Source of the DNA: Prionace glauca
Taxonomy: Eukaryota; Chordata; Chondrichthyes; Carcharhiniformes; Carcharhinidae
DNA length: 64,000 nt
Assembly: GCA_037974335.1 (NCBI GenBank)
Contig: CM075760.1
Span: forward strand, 7,189,432 to 7,253,431
Direction: 5' to 3'
Below the pieces are notes generated by a model. It was not told where the DNA came from. It saw nothing but the letters and a program-made list of their open reading frames with translations, and searched no databases. This document shows, piece after piece, positions 45,210 through 56,256 of the stretch (positions are counted from its first letter, which is position 1; each line of letters opens with the position of its first letter). A program made the position numbers and the translations under genes.

Positions 45210-46735
45210 TTGACTTCAACACAATTGTTGATTCCAGGGAACTGAGACATTGACCAGACACTCTGCTGTTCAGAGCGAGGCGAGTAAACACAGCTAGGTT
45301 GATCCTAATTGAGCTAAAAGACATTTTTACGTTCAATTGACTTGGACGAAATCGCTTTGAAGAAGGAAATGCAAGTGTTGAATGTGGATGAAGCTGTTCC
45401 GAGTATTTGAGTCACTGTCATTAATCAGACTGAGTTTGAGATGGGATCAATTGGGAAGATGATCTAAGATTTTTCCTGTGATAGCGACAGATCAAACAGA
45501 GCGGGGAAATACTGCGACAGTGAATAGGTGAAACTTCCAAATTTAGTGTATGTCAAAAAGGTTGGTTTATTAAATAGGGTTAAAGGGTTGCATCCAATCG
45601 CTCAGTTGAAGTGTGCCTAAAATCTAACTCCTCTTTCGGAGTGATGGGATCTATCTTGTGGATACATTCTCCAGACTCTCTCCTTTTCTGAGGGCTGAAA
45701 AATGTCTCCAAACGTACAAGACAAGATCTCTGCTGATTTTCACAAAAGGTACAAAACAGTCCCTTGAAATATCACGGAGATGTTTTCTCTGATACGGCAT
45801 TTCCGAACTACACAGCCAGTAGAGAAGTAACAGATTCAGGACGAAAATCCCACACTGGAAGTTCCAAACAGCGCTCGCATTGCTAAACAAAATCAAAAGT
45901 TCCGCCTCGTAAATGTGAGTCACCAGCAGCCTCAAAACTAAAACAACGTCAAGAACATTTGCGGAATGGTATTAATTAACTCCAGAGTACAGTTTTATGA
46001 GAGCAACTTTCATAAATCTACTTCATTACTTCATTGTACTTTTTTCCTTTCAATGTGTTTACCGTGACTCTAACATTAAACAACCCTCTCTCCATATCCC
46101 CTCCCAGTTTTCTGGAGCCTTTGACCGCGGCCTGCTCACACAGTTTAATTAAACAAAATACATTGCCGAATTGTACACATTGAATAGATTTCACAAAGTG
46201 GTGACTGTGATCTTTAAACCAACCCCAAGTACATTTTGTGCCCACTGAGCTTCAGAACGTTTCCAAAAGGTTGACGCGGTTCCTGTCAGAACTATTAATC
46301 CAAATTTTTCTTGTTGTAATCTACAGACCAGGATTATATTCCCCGACCATCTCTTCCTCTCCCAGCCTCTAAAAGTGCCGCCATACCTTTATGAAGAGAC
46401 TGACTGTAGCGGGGCTCAGACCCTTTTCTTTTAAGTCAGCCCGAGATTACCTCCTACTGGTCACAAAGAACCAGAGACACAGACGGAAGTGGGGCGAGAG
46501 CATCCCGAGGGCAGGGAACAAATTACTAAAGGCAGGGATTAGAACGGGGATCTTCAAATATGACTGAGCTGATTGGTTTGTCGGATTGAAATCGGCAGTT
46601 TGTTTGTGTAGTTGCTCCTGGGAACAGTTTCATTCGAAGTTGCTTTCGTTTTCTTTCTCTGTACATTGTGGCTACATCGACCGCGATTTTACACAAGCGA
46701 CAACAGATAGCAGCTGCAATCTGCAGCAAAAAAAA
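45210..46735. other. Gap between V8 and V9, no gene recognised
   Basis: Short frames only (for example minus 45935-45651, 94 aa). No SINE or LINE recognised over this 1.5 kb, unusual for this window. Confidence 0.5.
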
Positions 46736-46739
46736 GAAC

Positions 46740-46778
46740 AGTTTTTGTACAGGGCTGAGCTTGTTTTCTGTCACTGTG
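46740..46778 (-). other. V9 recombination signal (23-RSS)
   Basis: Minus strand: heptamer CACAGTG (46778-46772), 23-nt spacer, nonamer ACAAAAACT (46748-46740). Confidence 0.92.
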
Positions 46779-47242
46779 AGTCTGAAAGCGCAGTAATACA
46801 CGGCGGCGTCAGCCAGCTTCAGGTCCCGGACAGTTAAACTGGTGAATTTATTCTCAGGCTGGAGCTCAACAGAGAAACGGCTTTTGGCAAAATCGGCTTT
46901 ATCTTCACCACTGGTCGAGCCTTTCCACAATATAAACTCAGGCTGTGAGTCTGGGTGCTGCCGGTACCAGTAAAGAACGTAGGAGCTCTGTTCAGTATCA
47001 TATTTACAATTTAAAGTCACCGCTTCTCCTTCTGTCCTCACATCTGAGGAAGGCGACTGAGTGACAGAATCTCCATGAATCAGATCTGAAAAACAAATAT
47101 AAAAAATATCTGACTGGCGACTGTTGAAAATTTTGTTTTACACCATGTTTCAAAAATGTAAAAAACAAAGTTGAAATGTGTTTGGTCCACATTTACCTGT
47201 CTGAAATATTGCCCACACAACCCAGATGCTGAGCAGCCGCAT
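46779..47242 (-). CDS. V9: T-cell receptor V gene, apparently functional
   Basis: Leader 47242-47197 (46 nt, MRLLSIWVVWAIFQT, donor GTAAAT), intron 111 nt, V exon 47085-46779 (307 nt, acceptor TTTCAG). The domain reads DLIHGDSVTQSPSSD, first Cys in VTLNC, VLYWYRQHPDSQPEF, KLADAAVYYCAFRL. The pattern after CDR2 (DFAKSRFSVEL) is also in V8 (DFAQSRFSDTI). No stops. Upstream, TGACATTG at 47362 is a weak CRE-like element. Confidence 0.92.
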
Positions 47243-47259
47243 TGTCTCTGTCTGCTCTG

Positions 47260-48430
47260 TGGAAGAGGAGTTGGGGATTTTGAAGACATGTTCTAAACCC
47301 CGCCCTCAGTAATCTGCTGTGAGTCTCAGGATGTTTTCACTTCACTTCCTGATGTTCCCAGTGACATTGAGAATAGGCAGGCTGGTGAGCTGGCTGCCAA
47401 TGGCTGGCTGTCAATGGTTGGAAACACTCAGAGCCGGGGAACAGTCAGTGCTTTATGGAAGGAATATTTCCGTTTTACACAGCAGATGGTGACAGTTAAA
47501 TCCGATTCTGATTATTGTGACCGTCAAACTCAGGCTTGCTCCAGGATTTGGTTCATTCAGGATCAGTCCGTTTAAGCCTTACCATCGGCTCAGCCTTGAC
47601 TGCGAGATTTCCCTCATGAAACACTCAGACAATTATTGAACACTTATTGCATTTTATGTCGGAGTGTTTGATTGACTCATCACATTGTCAGCGACCCTGC
47701 CGTTCGAAGAGAAACTCCCAATTCAAGGAAGGAGCGGTTCTACCGCCGTTCAGCGGGTCTGATAATCAGCTACGGAATCCTTCCCAACATAGTTCAAAGG
47801 AAGGGATATGTGTTTGTGACGATATGCTTAAAAAGTATACCTGCCGCATTGGACAAAGGTACTGGTTGTCACTGTACATTCTGTGGAACAATCTTGAAGG
47901 TTTCACATTTCCTCTAATGTAACGTCTCTCAATGGCACCTCTGTTTAAAATTACTAACTTCAATCGGATTAGTTATCGTGTATTCAATGAGCCACCACCC
48001 TCGGAGTTTGGAATTTGTTGAAGAAATAATAATGTCAGCACTTCCTGTAACTCGACAATCGTGTGTTCAAAACACGAGAGCAAAGTTCAGACAGCAGATA
48101 AACAGTCTCCTGAGGATATGTAAAGCTTGTCCTCATTACCTACAATTCAATACCAGCCGGCTAGGAAAACCTTTTCGGTGTCACTTCCATTCATAAAAGA
48201 AATGAATACGGTGCTGAAATGATTACAGTGTAATAACTCAGAAAGCAGCTATCACAATGGGTTTTCAGTCACATTTTCATATCCTTTTCCACATCGGACA
48301 CACCTTCTCTCACTCGCTCTGGCCTCTGATCAACATCAGGCTCCAATCCTGCTACAATGCGGGTGTTTTTGTAATGATTATTGGCCACTTTATCTTCTTC
48401 AAAACATTGAAGCAAATTGGGTTCAAGCAT
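47260..48430. other. Upstream of V9, no gene recognised
   Basis: A frame at 47978-48196 contains NTRAKFRQQINSLLR, which recalls the KFRQQLKN tail of the GPCR at 17.6 kb, but no transmembrane sequence precedes it. Confidence 0.4.
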
Positions 48431-48439
48431 TTAAATTAC

Positions 48440-48682
48440 CATTGCAAACAGTGCAGAAGGAGGCTATTTGGCCCATTAAGTCTGCATCCTTCGCAATCAC
48501 ACCGAGACCCAGTCCCTATTGTCCCTACTAGTTTCCCTAACACTAAAGGGCAATTTAGTATGGCCGATCAACCTAACTTTGGACTGTGAGGGGAAACCGG
48601 AGAACCCAGACGAGAACGTGCAAACTCCACATAGGCAGTGACCAGAGGCCCCGGCGCTGTGAGGCAACGTGCCACCCAATGG
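48440..48682 (-). mobile_element. tRNA-derived SINE, minus
   Basis: GAAGGAGGCTATTTGGCCC tail, TTTGGACTGTGAGGGGAAAC body and GCGCTGTGAGGCAACGTGCC head, in reverse complement; shortened in the middle. Confidence 0.85.
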
Positions 48683-49196
48683 TGCCTATTCGAAGAAATG
48701 TTCCGATGGCGGTGGACAGAAAGGGAGAGAATCTTTGTTATTCATTGGCCTGGCCTGACGGTTTCCTTTTGTGGCTCAGTGGAGTTTTGTCGGACTGATT
48801 TAAGATGCCGAGCAGAAAATTAGGTTCTGAATCGTTGAACTAAATATTGGAAAAAAAATTAAGCAATTACAGGTGAAAAGTGGAACAGAGTGAGAAAATA
48901 AATTGAAAGGAACAAGGACAATTAACGTGTAAACAATTAAGATTCCACAGATGTACTTGTGCAATCTATTTTTAATATGCTGCGAATTGAAATCATAAAG
49001 TAATATAGTTCTATGAGTGAACCTCACAATCTATAGTTATGTTTTGTATTATTTGCAGGTTGAGAAAGATCCCTCTGGCTCTCGCACCGCTCAGTGAATT
49101 ATTGCTGCTCTTCACCGGTATGAGAGCGCCCTCTGCTGCTCAGTCTCTGGAGTTGTCGCTGTGGAATTTTGACTGGGACCCGCGACATCTCTGCAG

Positions 49197-49325
49197 CAGT
49201 GTGGGGACTCATGGCATTGAAATATACAGCTGTGTCGGAGATCAGGACTTTATTAATCATCACTTCAGTGATCTTGGTTGTTTTACTAAACTTTGATTTC
49301 AAAATTTGGGCTTGAAGTTTCTTAT
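49197..49325 (-). pseudogene. V10: 5'-truncated V relic with second Cys lost
   Basis: The minus strand keeps only the end of FR3, ITEVMINKVLISDTAVYF, followed by AAT (Asn) where the second Cys codon TGT/TGC should be, then AMSP. The heptamer position is CACACTG (49203-49197) and the 23-nt spacing leads to GTCAAAATT, a poor nonamer. A plus-strand LINE fragment starts about 10-20 bp beyond the break, so the LINE may have removed the 5' part. The end resembles V12 and V13 (SP-heptamer). Confidence 0.8.
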
Positions 49326-49334
49326 CCCCCCAAA

Positions 49335-49700
49335 GTGATAGAGCATGTGAGAGATGGATACTCAGCCAGAACCTGATGTCCTCGTACGTGAGTCGCTGAA
49401 AGTAAATGTGCAGTTACAGCAGGCAGTAAAGAAGAAAAATGATTTGCTAACCTTCATAGCAAGAGGATTTGAGTACAGGAACAGAGATGTTTTGCTGCAA
49501 TTCTATCGGGCATTGTTGGGGCCACGTCTGGAATATTGTGTGCAGCTTTGACGTCCTCATCCGAGAAAGGATGTCCTCGCTACAGAGGAATTGCAGAGAA
49601 GGTTTACCACGCTGTTTCTTGGGATGTTAGTTTTGTCATTTCAGTAGAGAATGAATCAGTTAGAATTCAATTTAAAGAGTTCAAAACAGTGAGACGAGAG
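49335..49700 (+). mobile_element. CR1-group LINE relic, plus
   Basis: VNVQLQQAVKKKNDLLTFIARGFEYRNRDVL, then LEYCVQL; the part after 49550 is out of frame. It abuts V10. Confidence 0.75.
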
Positions 49701-49729
49701 CTCACAGAAACTAATAAAATTCCAGGAGG

Positions 49730-50022
49730 ATTACATCGACACATAGAAGCAGGAATATGCCATTCAGCCCATCGAGCCTGTTCCGCCATTCATTTGAACA
49801 TGGTTGATCATCAAATTTAATATCCTGATTCCTCTTTCGTCTCATATGCTTTGATCCCTTCAGTCCCAAGAGCTAGATCTATTTTCTTCTTGAAATCGGA
49901 AAACGTTTTAGTCTCAAATAGTGGTAGTGAATTCTACACATTCACCACCCTTCGGCTGAAGAAATTTCCTCCCATTTCAGTTCTAATAGGCTAACCCCTC
50001 TTTCTTCAAACTATGACCCCTA
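49730..50022 (-). mobile_element. LINE 3' end, minus
   Basis: GAAGCAGGAATATGCCATTCAGCCC, ACACATTCACCACCCTTCGG and TCAAACTATGACCCCTAGTT in reverse-complement order. Confidence 0.75.
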
Positions 50023-50023
50023 G

Positions 50024-50312
50024 TTAGAATCATAAAAACTCTACAGTTCAGAAAAAGGCCATTCGGCCCATCGAGTCTGCACCGACGACAATCCCACCCA
50101 GGCCCTGCCCCCATATCCCCAATATTTACCCACTAATCCCTCTAACTACGCATCTCAGGACGCTAAGGGCAATTTTTTAGCATGGCCAATCAACCTAACC
50201 CACACATCTTTGGACTGTGGGAGAAAACCGGAGCACCCGGAGGAAACCCACGCAGACACGAGGAGAATGTGCTAACTCCACACAGACAGTGCTAACTACT
50301 TTGCTACCATGC
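50024..50312 (-). mobile_element. tRNA-derived SINE, minus
   Basis: Tail GGCCATTCGGCCCATCGAGT, body CACATCTTTGGACTGTGGGAG and head GACAGTGCTAACTACTTTGC in reverse complement, inserted between LINE fragments. Confidence 0.88.
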
Positions 50313-50790
50313 CAAGTTCTGGACTCCTCCATCACTCGGAACATTCTTTCTGAATCTTCACTGCTTAACTCTGTTAGGATTTTAAAAGACTTTATCATAT
50401 CCCCTCTCAGGCTTGGAAACTCCGGTGAATACAATCCTAACCGATTTAGTCACTCTTCATATGACAAATCTACCATCCCAGACATCAGTCTGTTAAATCT
50501 TCGCTGTGCTCCCTCTCGAGGATTAGACAGAATAGATCCAGAAAGAATTTTCCCGATAATGGGGGAGTCCAGAACTAAGAGTGGCAGTTTGAAGGTTAGT
50601 TTTAAACCTTTTGGGACTGAGGTGAGCAGAGATTTCTTCACCCAGAGAGTAGCGAAGTCATGGAATTCACTACCACAGGAAAGTAGTTGAGGCCAAAACG
50701 TTGTGTGTTTTCAAGAAGAAACTAAATGTCGCTCTTCCTTCTGGAGAATTTTTGCTGAGTGATTCCTAAGTTTAGAATCAGATGATGCAG
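50313..50790. mobile_element. Two LINE 3' fragments meeting head to head
   Basis: 50313-50515 is minus oriented (ATCATATCCCCTCTCAGGCT, CTTCGCTGTGCTCCCTC); 50516-50790 is plus oriented (IDPERIFPIMGESR, then FFTQRVAKSWNSLPQESS). They meet at about 50515. Confidence 0.7.
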
Positions 50791-51735
50791 CAAATTCTCC
50801 AAAGGTCAGTTAATGTTGGTGGCAAATCCTGAAATCCGAATGGCTTAGAAATTCAAAGTATTTGGAGATGGGCATGATAATCAGTACATTATGGACACAC
50901 GTGATAGCACGACTCGAAACAAATTCGGCCTCCTGGAGGAGAAATTAAACTCGTTCCACAAACCTGTCTCTTGTCCACATTGTCTCTGCTGCTTCTTCCT
51001 GTTAAAATGAGCAATGATACATTCAATTGCATTTTTCTTTTGTTTATTTGAACAACGAAATGTATTCCATGACCTTTAAAACAAATTAACATTTGGCAGT
51101 GGTGTGATTCGAACACACTCTTCCACAGTTATTTGCCATGCTGAATTTAGTGACATAAACTTGTCATCAGCGCTGCCAGAGGAAGCAATTGACGTCATAT
51201 CTGGTGTTGCCAGGAAACAGAATAAATGGAATCAGACAAAGTCATAAATCCCATTCAGCCTGCTCCACGATTTAATAAGATCAGGACAAATAAAGTCACC
51301 ATAGTCCCAGATGAACAAATGTTGTTATTTATTCATCAGATAATAAAAGAATAACAGTGTGATATTGGAAATCTGAAATAAAAACAGGAAATGCTGGTGT
51401 TCTTTAATCCCCAGTCTGGTGCTCACCTTGGTGTCCCCTTTACCACATCAGGGTGTGGTATGAGTTTGGATCTCTCCGTTATATGGGGAGTCACCGGCAA
51501 TGTCCAATTTCATGATAAACTTCTACTTTGTTACAATGATTTTTAACCTCGGACTGAACCATTGTTTAATGTAGACCTGGTCAACGGCCATCATTGAGAT
51601 TTATCTGAACATGTCAATAAATATTTCATTGTCTTCTGAATAAATATCCCAATAAATATTTGCTCAGTCTCTGCCTCTTGTTTGTGCATCTGTTGATTGT
51701 TCCCTGTTGGCGAAGGGGCAATGTTAAAGATTACT
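50790..51735. other. Intergenic, no gene recognised
   Basis: AT-rich; near 51095-51115 the sequence GTGGTGTGATTCGAACACAC resembles a tRNA T arm but has no matching partner arms. Short frames only. Confidence 0.45.
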
Positions 51736-51739
51736 CAGA

Positions 51740-52240
51740 TTCGATAACCATTTGGATTTACAAATGTTTTGCCAGGACTGGGAAAATTGCAGCGGTGAGG
51801 AAAGGATTGGATTGGCGAGGGTTGTTTTCCTGAGAGGTGACCGAACTGAGGTGTCTGACATTCTGAGGGGGGCAAGACAGGATGGACAGGAAAGGCCTGT
51901 TTCCCCCAAACAGAGACTGTTTGGGGGAAACAGGCCTTTGATCACCTTCAATCTGTGGGGTTCACACAGATTGAAGATAATCGGTAGGAGGATTACAAGG
52001 GCCATAAGGAAGATGCTTCTCACTCAGAGGGTGGAGGATGCCTGCAAAGCGCTGCCTAAACTGATGGTTCAGATAGAAACCCCTCGGCACTCGGATCTGT
52101 CGCTAAAACTCTGTGCCCTGTAAAAAGGAGGCTCAGGGGCTGGGTTGCTGGAAGGTGGGATTCGAATGGACAGCTAGTCTTTATTTCCCGAGCTGGTGCA
52201 GATGTGATGGGCTGAATGGCCTCTCCTGCGCTGTAACCTT
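51740..52240 (+). mobile_element. LINE 3'-end fragment, plus, carrying perfect hairpins
   Basis: TCACTCAGAGGGTGGAGGATGCC and GGGCTGAATGGCCTCTCCTG are the usual LINE tail phrases. The 5' part contains the inverted repeats at 51891-51976. Confidence 0.6.
51891..51939. repeat. Perfect 23-bp inverted repeat with 3-nt loop
   Basis: 51891-51913 and 51917-51939 are exact reverse complements (AAAGGCCTGTTTCCCCCAAA...), separated only by AGA. A second hairpin follows: 12-bp arms 51946-51957 and 51965-51976 (CTTCAATCTGTG), 7-nt loop. Confidence 0.95.
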
Positions 52241-52443
52241 TTCTCTGCGTTCTGTTAGCCCTATTGATGGGAGGGATGGAGGAGTGAGCTGGTTTTCAAT
52301 AAGAAACAAGAGGAAAAATGGAAGAATGTTTTGAGACAAAGATGATTTTTCCTGATGTTTCCACCCCCCCCCCCGCCCATCAAATTGAGTTGGTGATACC
52401 CCCACCTGCCCCGTGTTCCCCCCAAATACATTATCCCCAGTGA

Positions 52444-52702
52444 CAGCATGGTGGGACAGTGGTTAACACCGCAGCCTCACTGTGCTAGGGACCTGTGGAT
52501 CATTTGCACCTTTTCCCCGTTTCTGTGTGGGTTTCCTCCTCCAGTCTGAAAGACGTGCTGGGTTAGGGGGCATTGGGCCGGGCTTCAATTCTCCCTCAGT
52601 GTTACCCCAACAGGAATGTAGAGACTAGGGCAATTCTCACAGTAACTTCACTGCAGTGTTAATGTGAGCTGACTTATTAGTGACACTAATAAATAAATTT
52701 AA
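52444..52702 (+). mobile_element. tRNA-derived SINE, second tail type, plus
   Basis: Head ACAGCATGGTGGGACAGTGG, body TGTGTGGGTTTCCTCC, tail AACTTCACTGCAGTGTTAATG, matching the tail at 24540 and 31690. Confidence 0.85.
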
Positions 52703-52937
52703 ACTGAAGGTCTATCTGCCGCTGTGACATTGCACCCTCTTATTTAAAGACTCTGCAATGCTGAGACTGGGGAGAGGAGTGAACAACAGGGAGCAGCATT
52801 GCAGCTTCTCTCCCCCCATTGAAACTGGGATTGTTGCTCCATCTGCTGCACCATCGCCACCACATCCACTGGGGGCAACCTGGACAATGGGCTGCAGGCA
52901 GACCTCACTGCGCCTGCGCCACAATCACACCCATCTC

Positions 52938-53193
52938 CCGCGGCCATCTTGCGTTGCCAGGGGAGACGGCCAGCGGCCATCTTGCGTTGCCAGGGTAGAC
53001 AGCCAGCCGCCATCTTGCGTTGCCAGGGGAGACGGCCATCTTGCGTTGCCAGGGGAGACCACCAGCGGCCATCTTGCGTTGCGAGGGGAGACGGCCAGCC
53101 GCCATCTTGCGTTGCTAGGGGAGACGGCCAGCCGCCATCCTGCGTTGCGAAGGGAGACGGCCAGCCGCCATCCTGCGTTGCGAAGGGAGACGG
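52938..53193. repeat. 33-bp GC-rich minisatellite, eight copies, with YY1-like core
   Basis: Units of the form CAGCCGCCATCTTGCGTTGC plus CAGGGGAGACGGC; the third-fourth junction lacks 6 bp. Each copy holds GCCATCTTG or GCCATCCTG, the reverse complement of the YY1 motif AAGATGGC. Both strands are open in several frames because the period is 33, so the 11-residue repeat frames (MAAGRLPWQRK and its complement) are taken as by-products. Confidence 0.9.
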
Positions 53194-53199
53194 CGTCCT

Positions 53200-53645
53200 G
53201 CGCGCTGCTCTCTGGTTGACATCCCCTCCCGCACATGCGCCCAGGCAGTTCCATGTTAATCTTTTAATATTTTAAATTCTGATAATTATTATTCACATCC
53301 TCACCCGTCAGACTTTCGGTTCCTTCTCCATTCGGGAAAATCGTTTCTGTTTTTATTGCGTCTGTTTTTCAATCACCACCGTGTGGTGCGCTCTGGGAAA
53401 ATACTACAGCACATGCGCGGTTCCGCTACCTGTTTCTTATAAAAATATGTATTTTATTTAATTTTAATTCCGCTCCCGGCGGGATTTCCGGGAGGGAATT
53501 TCTCTCACTTTCTACATTTCTGAACCGTCGCTTTTTCCTCGGCTGGGGGAGGGGCTGATGGTGATATCACGGCAATATGGCGGCTGGCCCCGCCTCTCTT
53601 CAGGTCCCGGATGTTCCGCCAATGAGTAGCGGCCGGGCCGGAGTG
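53200..53645. promoter_or_regulatory. CpG-rich promoter-like region
   Basis: Contains NRF1-like GCACATGCGC sites (53232 and 53409), AATATGGCGGCTGG (YY1-like, 53575), a GC box GGCCCCGCC (53586), a CCAAT box near 53620 and CGGCCGGGCCGG. No TATA box and no recognisable first exon. It is bounded by the 33-bp array on the left and a SINE on the right. Confidence 0.45.
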
Positions 53646-53651
53646 GGCAAA

Positions 53652-54008
53652 AGGTGACACTGGGTGGTGTAGTGCCTGGGAGTGTTACAGCGACCCCTGG
53701 TGGCTCCAGGGTCCTGGGTTCGATTCCCGGCTCGGGTCACTGCCTGTGTGGAGTTTGCACATTCTCCTCGTGTCTGCGTGGGTTTTCTCCGGGTGCTCCG
53801 GTTTCCTCCCACAGTCCAAAGATGTGCGGGTTAGGTTCATTGGCTATGCTAAAATTGCCCCTTAGTGTCCTGGGATGTGTAGGTTAGAGGGATTAGCAGG
53901 TAAAATGTGTAGGGATATGGGGATAGGGTCTGGGTGGGATTGTGTTCGGTGCAGGCTCGATGGGCCGAAGGGCCTGTTTCTGCACTGTAGGGTTCTATGT
54001 TCTATGAC
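53652..54008 (+). mobile_element. tRNA-derived SINE, plus, well preserved
   Basis: B-box-like GGTTCGATTCCCGG, body GTGTCTGCGTGGGTTTTCTC, CCCACAGTCCAAAGATGTGC and tail CACTGTAGGGTTCTATGTTC. The head has a small rearrangement (GCGACCCCTGGTGGCTCC). Confidence 0.88.
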
Positions 54009-54219
54009 AGTCTCTGCCCAAAGGCTTCCCCAGTTCAGCTGCTCAGAGACACTGGGAATTTCTTCAACTGGAAACTTTAGCATCTCACATTCAGCCCGTG
54101 TTCAGTCAATGTTTAATAGACAAGCTCTGTAGTGAAATCAGAAACAACTTGTTCACATCAAAGGGGATGGGAATCTGAACCATTCTGCTCAAAAAGCTCT
54201 GCTTGCCCTGAAATTTCAA

Positions 54220-54520
54220 TGGATGATCATCATTTCTTGTCATTCAGCTATCTAAATTTTACTATTTCATAACTTTTCTTGTTTTGCCATTAACTGCTTT
54301 CTTTTTCCCCTGTTGCCTTCTCTGTTCATTGTTACTTCTTTATTTGACGTTATTTCCTATTTTTTTCACCTCATTCTCTTCAGAATCCCCAGATTCCCTA
54401 TATATCCTTGCTAACAGTGAGCAGTTCTCAGTTTGTGTGTGTGTAACCTTGAGTTTCATTAAGTTTTAATCTCCCATTCTGTGCATCCATGTAAATTTCT
54501 GGCATTCAAGCTTTGCTTTT
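54220..54520 (+). repeat. Fragment of the duplication unit (matches 1545-1845 and 20900-21205)
   Basis: GATGATCATCATTTCTTGTC through CATTCAAGCTTTG matches both unit A and unit B at high identity, with a short deletion near 54405. No tRNA or V gene accompanies this fragment. Confidence 0.88.
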
Positions 54521-55340
54521 GTTTGTAAATTGTTGTAGCACTAACAGAGACCATTCGGCCCATTGCTCACGTACTGTCTCAGTTGATGGGTTATCCACTT
54601 ATTCTTTATCGGCACTTACATTCAATATATCTTATATTCTTAATAATTCCATTTGCTGGTCAAATATTTATCCACCTGTCTCTGAAAATTACTTATACAT
54701 TATCCACATTACAGTTTGGCATGAACCATCGCATCCTCTAACAGTCGACTGCTCAAACCGCAGTCTGCTAATCGCTCCCTCCACTGCATAAAGATCAGGA
54801 GAAATGCCGCCATCCAGTCACGCATTGAGGGGCGAGCCGATTGTCTCTGCTCCTTTTCAACCTTTTCCAAACCTGCCTTGATTGGATACAAGTCTGAAAA
54901 TCACTTCTGAACAGAATTGCTGCTCCACAGAAAATACCCCGATTTGCTCAGTTCTCCGGCGATTATCGTGCTCTCTCATTCCCTTACCATCTTTCCCAGT
55001 CTCTCTTTTAAACACTGTCCCTCAACAATTCTGTGTGTGGGTTTACCTGTGCCCCCTTGTGTTCTGAAATCTCTTTCCTTGTTCAGAAACCTCGGATTCT
55101 GTTTCAGTTTAATGCCATCCGCAGCTTGTTCTCACTTTTTTTTGTTTTAATGTTTATTTGTCGGTGTTACAAAAGGATTGCATTAACACTGCAATGAAAT
55201 TGAACTTGTGAAAGGATTATTTTTTAGTTTATTCCTTGTAAAGTACCAAGTTTACATTTTGCTCCTTTCAACTCGCGCCCAGTATAGACATTGAAGATCC
55301 AAAGAGATTGAAGCCATTGGTTGAATAAGTTGGAAGATGA
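54520..55340. other. Intergenic upstream of V11, no gene recognised
   Basis: Short frames only; a small SINE-tail scrap (AACACTGCAATGAAATTG) lies near 55182-55200. Confidence 0.5.
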
Positions 55341-55355
55341 TTGAATGCCAACTAA

Positions 55356-55380
55356 TGACGCTGTCGGCAATGAACCAATC
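55356..55380 (+). promoter_or_regulatory. V11 upstream CRE-half/CCAAT pair
   Basis: TGACG (55356-55360) and CCAATC (55375-55380), about 100-125 bp before the V11 start codon, in the same order as at V12 and V14. Confidence 0.4.
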
Positions 55381-55481
55381 AGCGAAGTGGTGGGCGTTAC
55401 TCACCCTCTGCTCAACCCTTGAGTAAATCAATTTGAGCTTCAGCCCATTGCTGTTAGCTGTGCCAGGAGCTCTCTGCAAAC

Positions 55482-56256
55482 ATGCCACCCATTACTTCGT
55501 GTTTATTCCTCACAGCGGCTGCTCTGTTAATCGGTAAATTCACAAGTTGCACAAACCCGTGTTTCACATCTTTGTTACTCATTAAATGAGCTCATAGGTA
55601 ACAATAGATTGATCAAAGATTGGTAACTTAACCAGATCCGCTTTGTCTCCACACGGCCTGTGGCAAACACTGGAGTTTAAAACCTTTGGACAGTATTTGG
55701 TTTCTCTTTCAAGTTACATGAAACGCAGGCGGGGGACTGATCCCGATAGACAGTGTCAATGTACGTTCATGTAAAGATTAGTATTCAATCCAAACACTTC
55801 CCAGTTCCAGGTCCTGAGCTGTGGGAACTATGTTTAACTTTAGTGACGCCGATTTGTTTATCGGGCTGTAATTCAGGGCAAGAAGACAATTCTGTCGGAT
55901 AAACGTATTTTACTGACATCGTCTGATTTCATGTTGTTCTTAATTCTTACAGGACATTGTGGAGGAGACTCTGTAACACAGACACCGTCTGCAGTCACAG
56001 TGAGTGAAAGAGATGATATTCAGTTGTTCTGTAACTTTACAACTACAGACAACAACCCGAATATATTCTGGTATTATCAGTATCCCAGCGGGTCCATGGA
56101 GTTTCTGCTTCGGAGAGATAGATACAACGGGAACACAGAGAGATTCCCTGGGGACCGATTCTCTGCGGAGTTTGATTTTGTGAAGAGCACCGTCCCGTTG
56201 AAAGTGTCTAAAACAGAGCTGAGAGACTCCGGTGTGTATTTCTGCGCACTGAGACC
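55482..56256 (+). CDS. V11: T-cell receptor alpha/delta-type V gene, apparently functional
   Basis: Leader 55482-55533 (52 nt, MPPITSCLFLTAALLI, donor GTAAAT), a long intron of 419 nt, V exon 55953-56256 (304 nt, acceptor CTTACAG). The domain reads GHCGGDSVTQTPSAVTV, first Cys in IQLFC, IFWYYQYPSGSMEF, RDSGVYFCALRP. An extra Cys near the N terminus (GHCGG) is unusual among V genes here and might be unpaired. No stops. The germline end ALRP is shared with V15. Confidence 0.92.

Noticed and set aside
47978-48196. Frame with NTRAKFRQQINSLLR resembling the C-terminal tail of the GPR139-like receptor
   Set aside because: The match is about ten residues and no transmembrane segments precede it; chance or a very old relic.
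48362-48400. TGTTTTTGT resembling a reversed nonamer
   Set aside because: No heptamer at the correct spacing and no V frame adjoining.
51095-51125. GTGTGATTCGAACACAC resembling a tRNA T arm
   Set aside because: No acceptor, anticodon or D arm could be placed around it.
52758-53275. Long overlapping frames on both strands with 11-residue repeats
   Set aside because: They follow from a 33-bp period in GC-rich tandem DNA; no splice sites or start context single out one frame.
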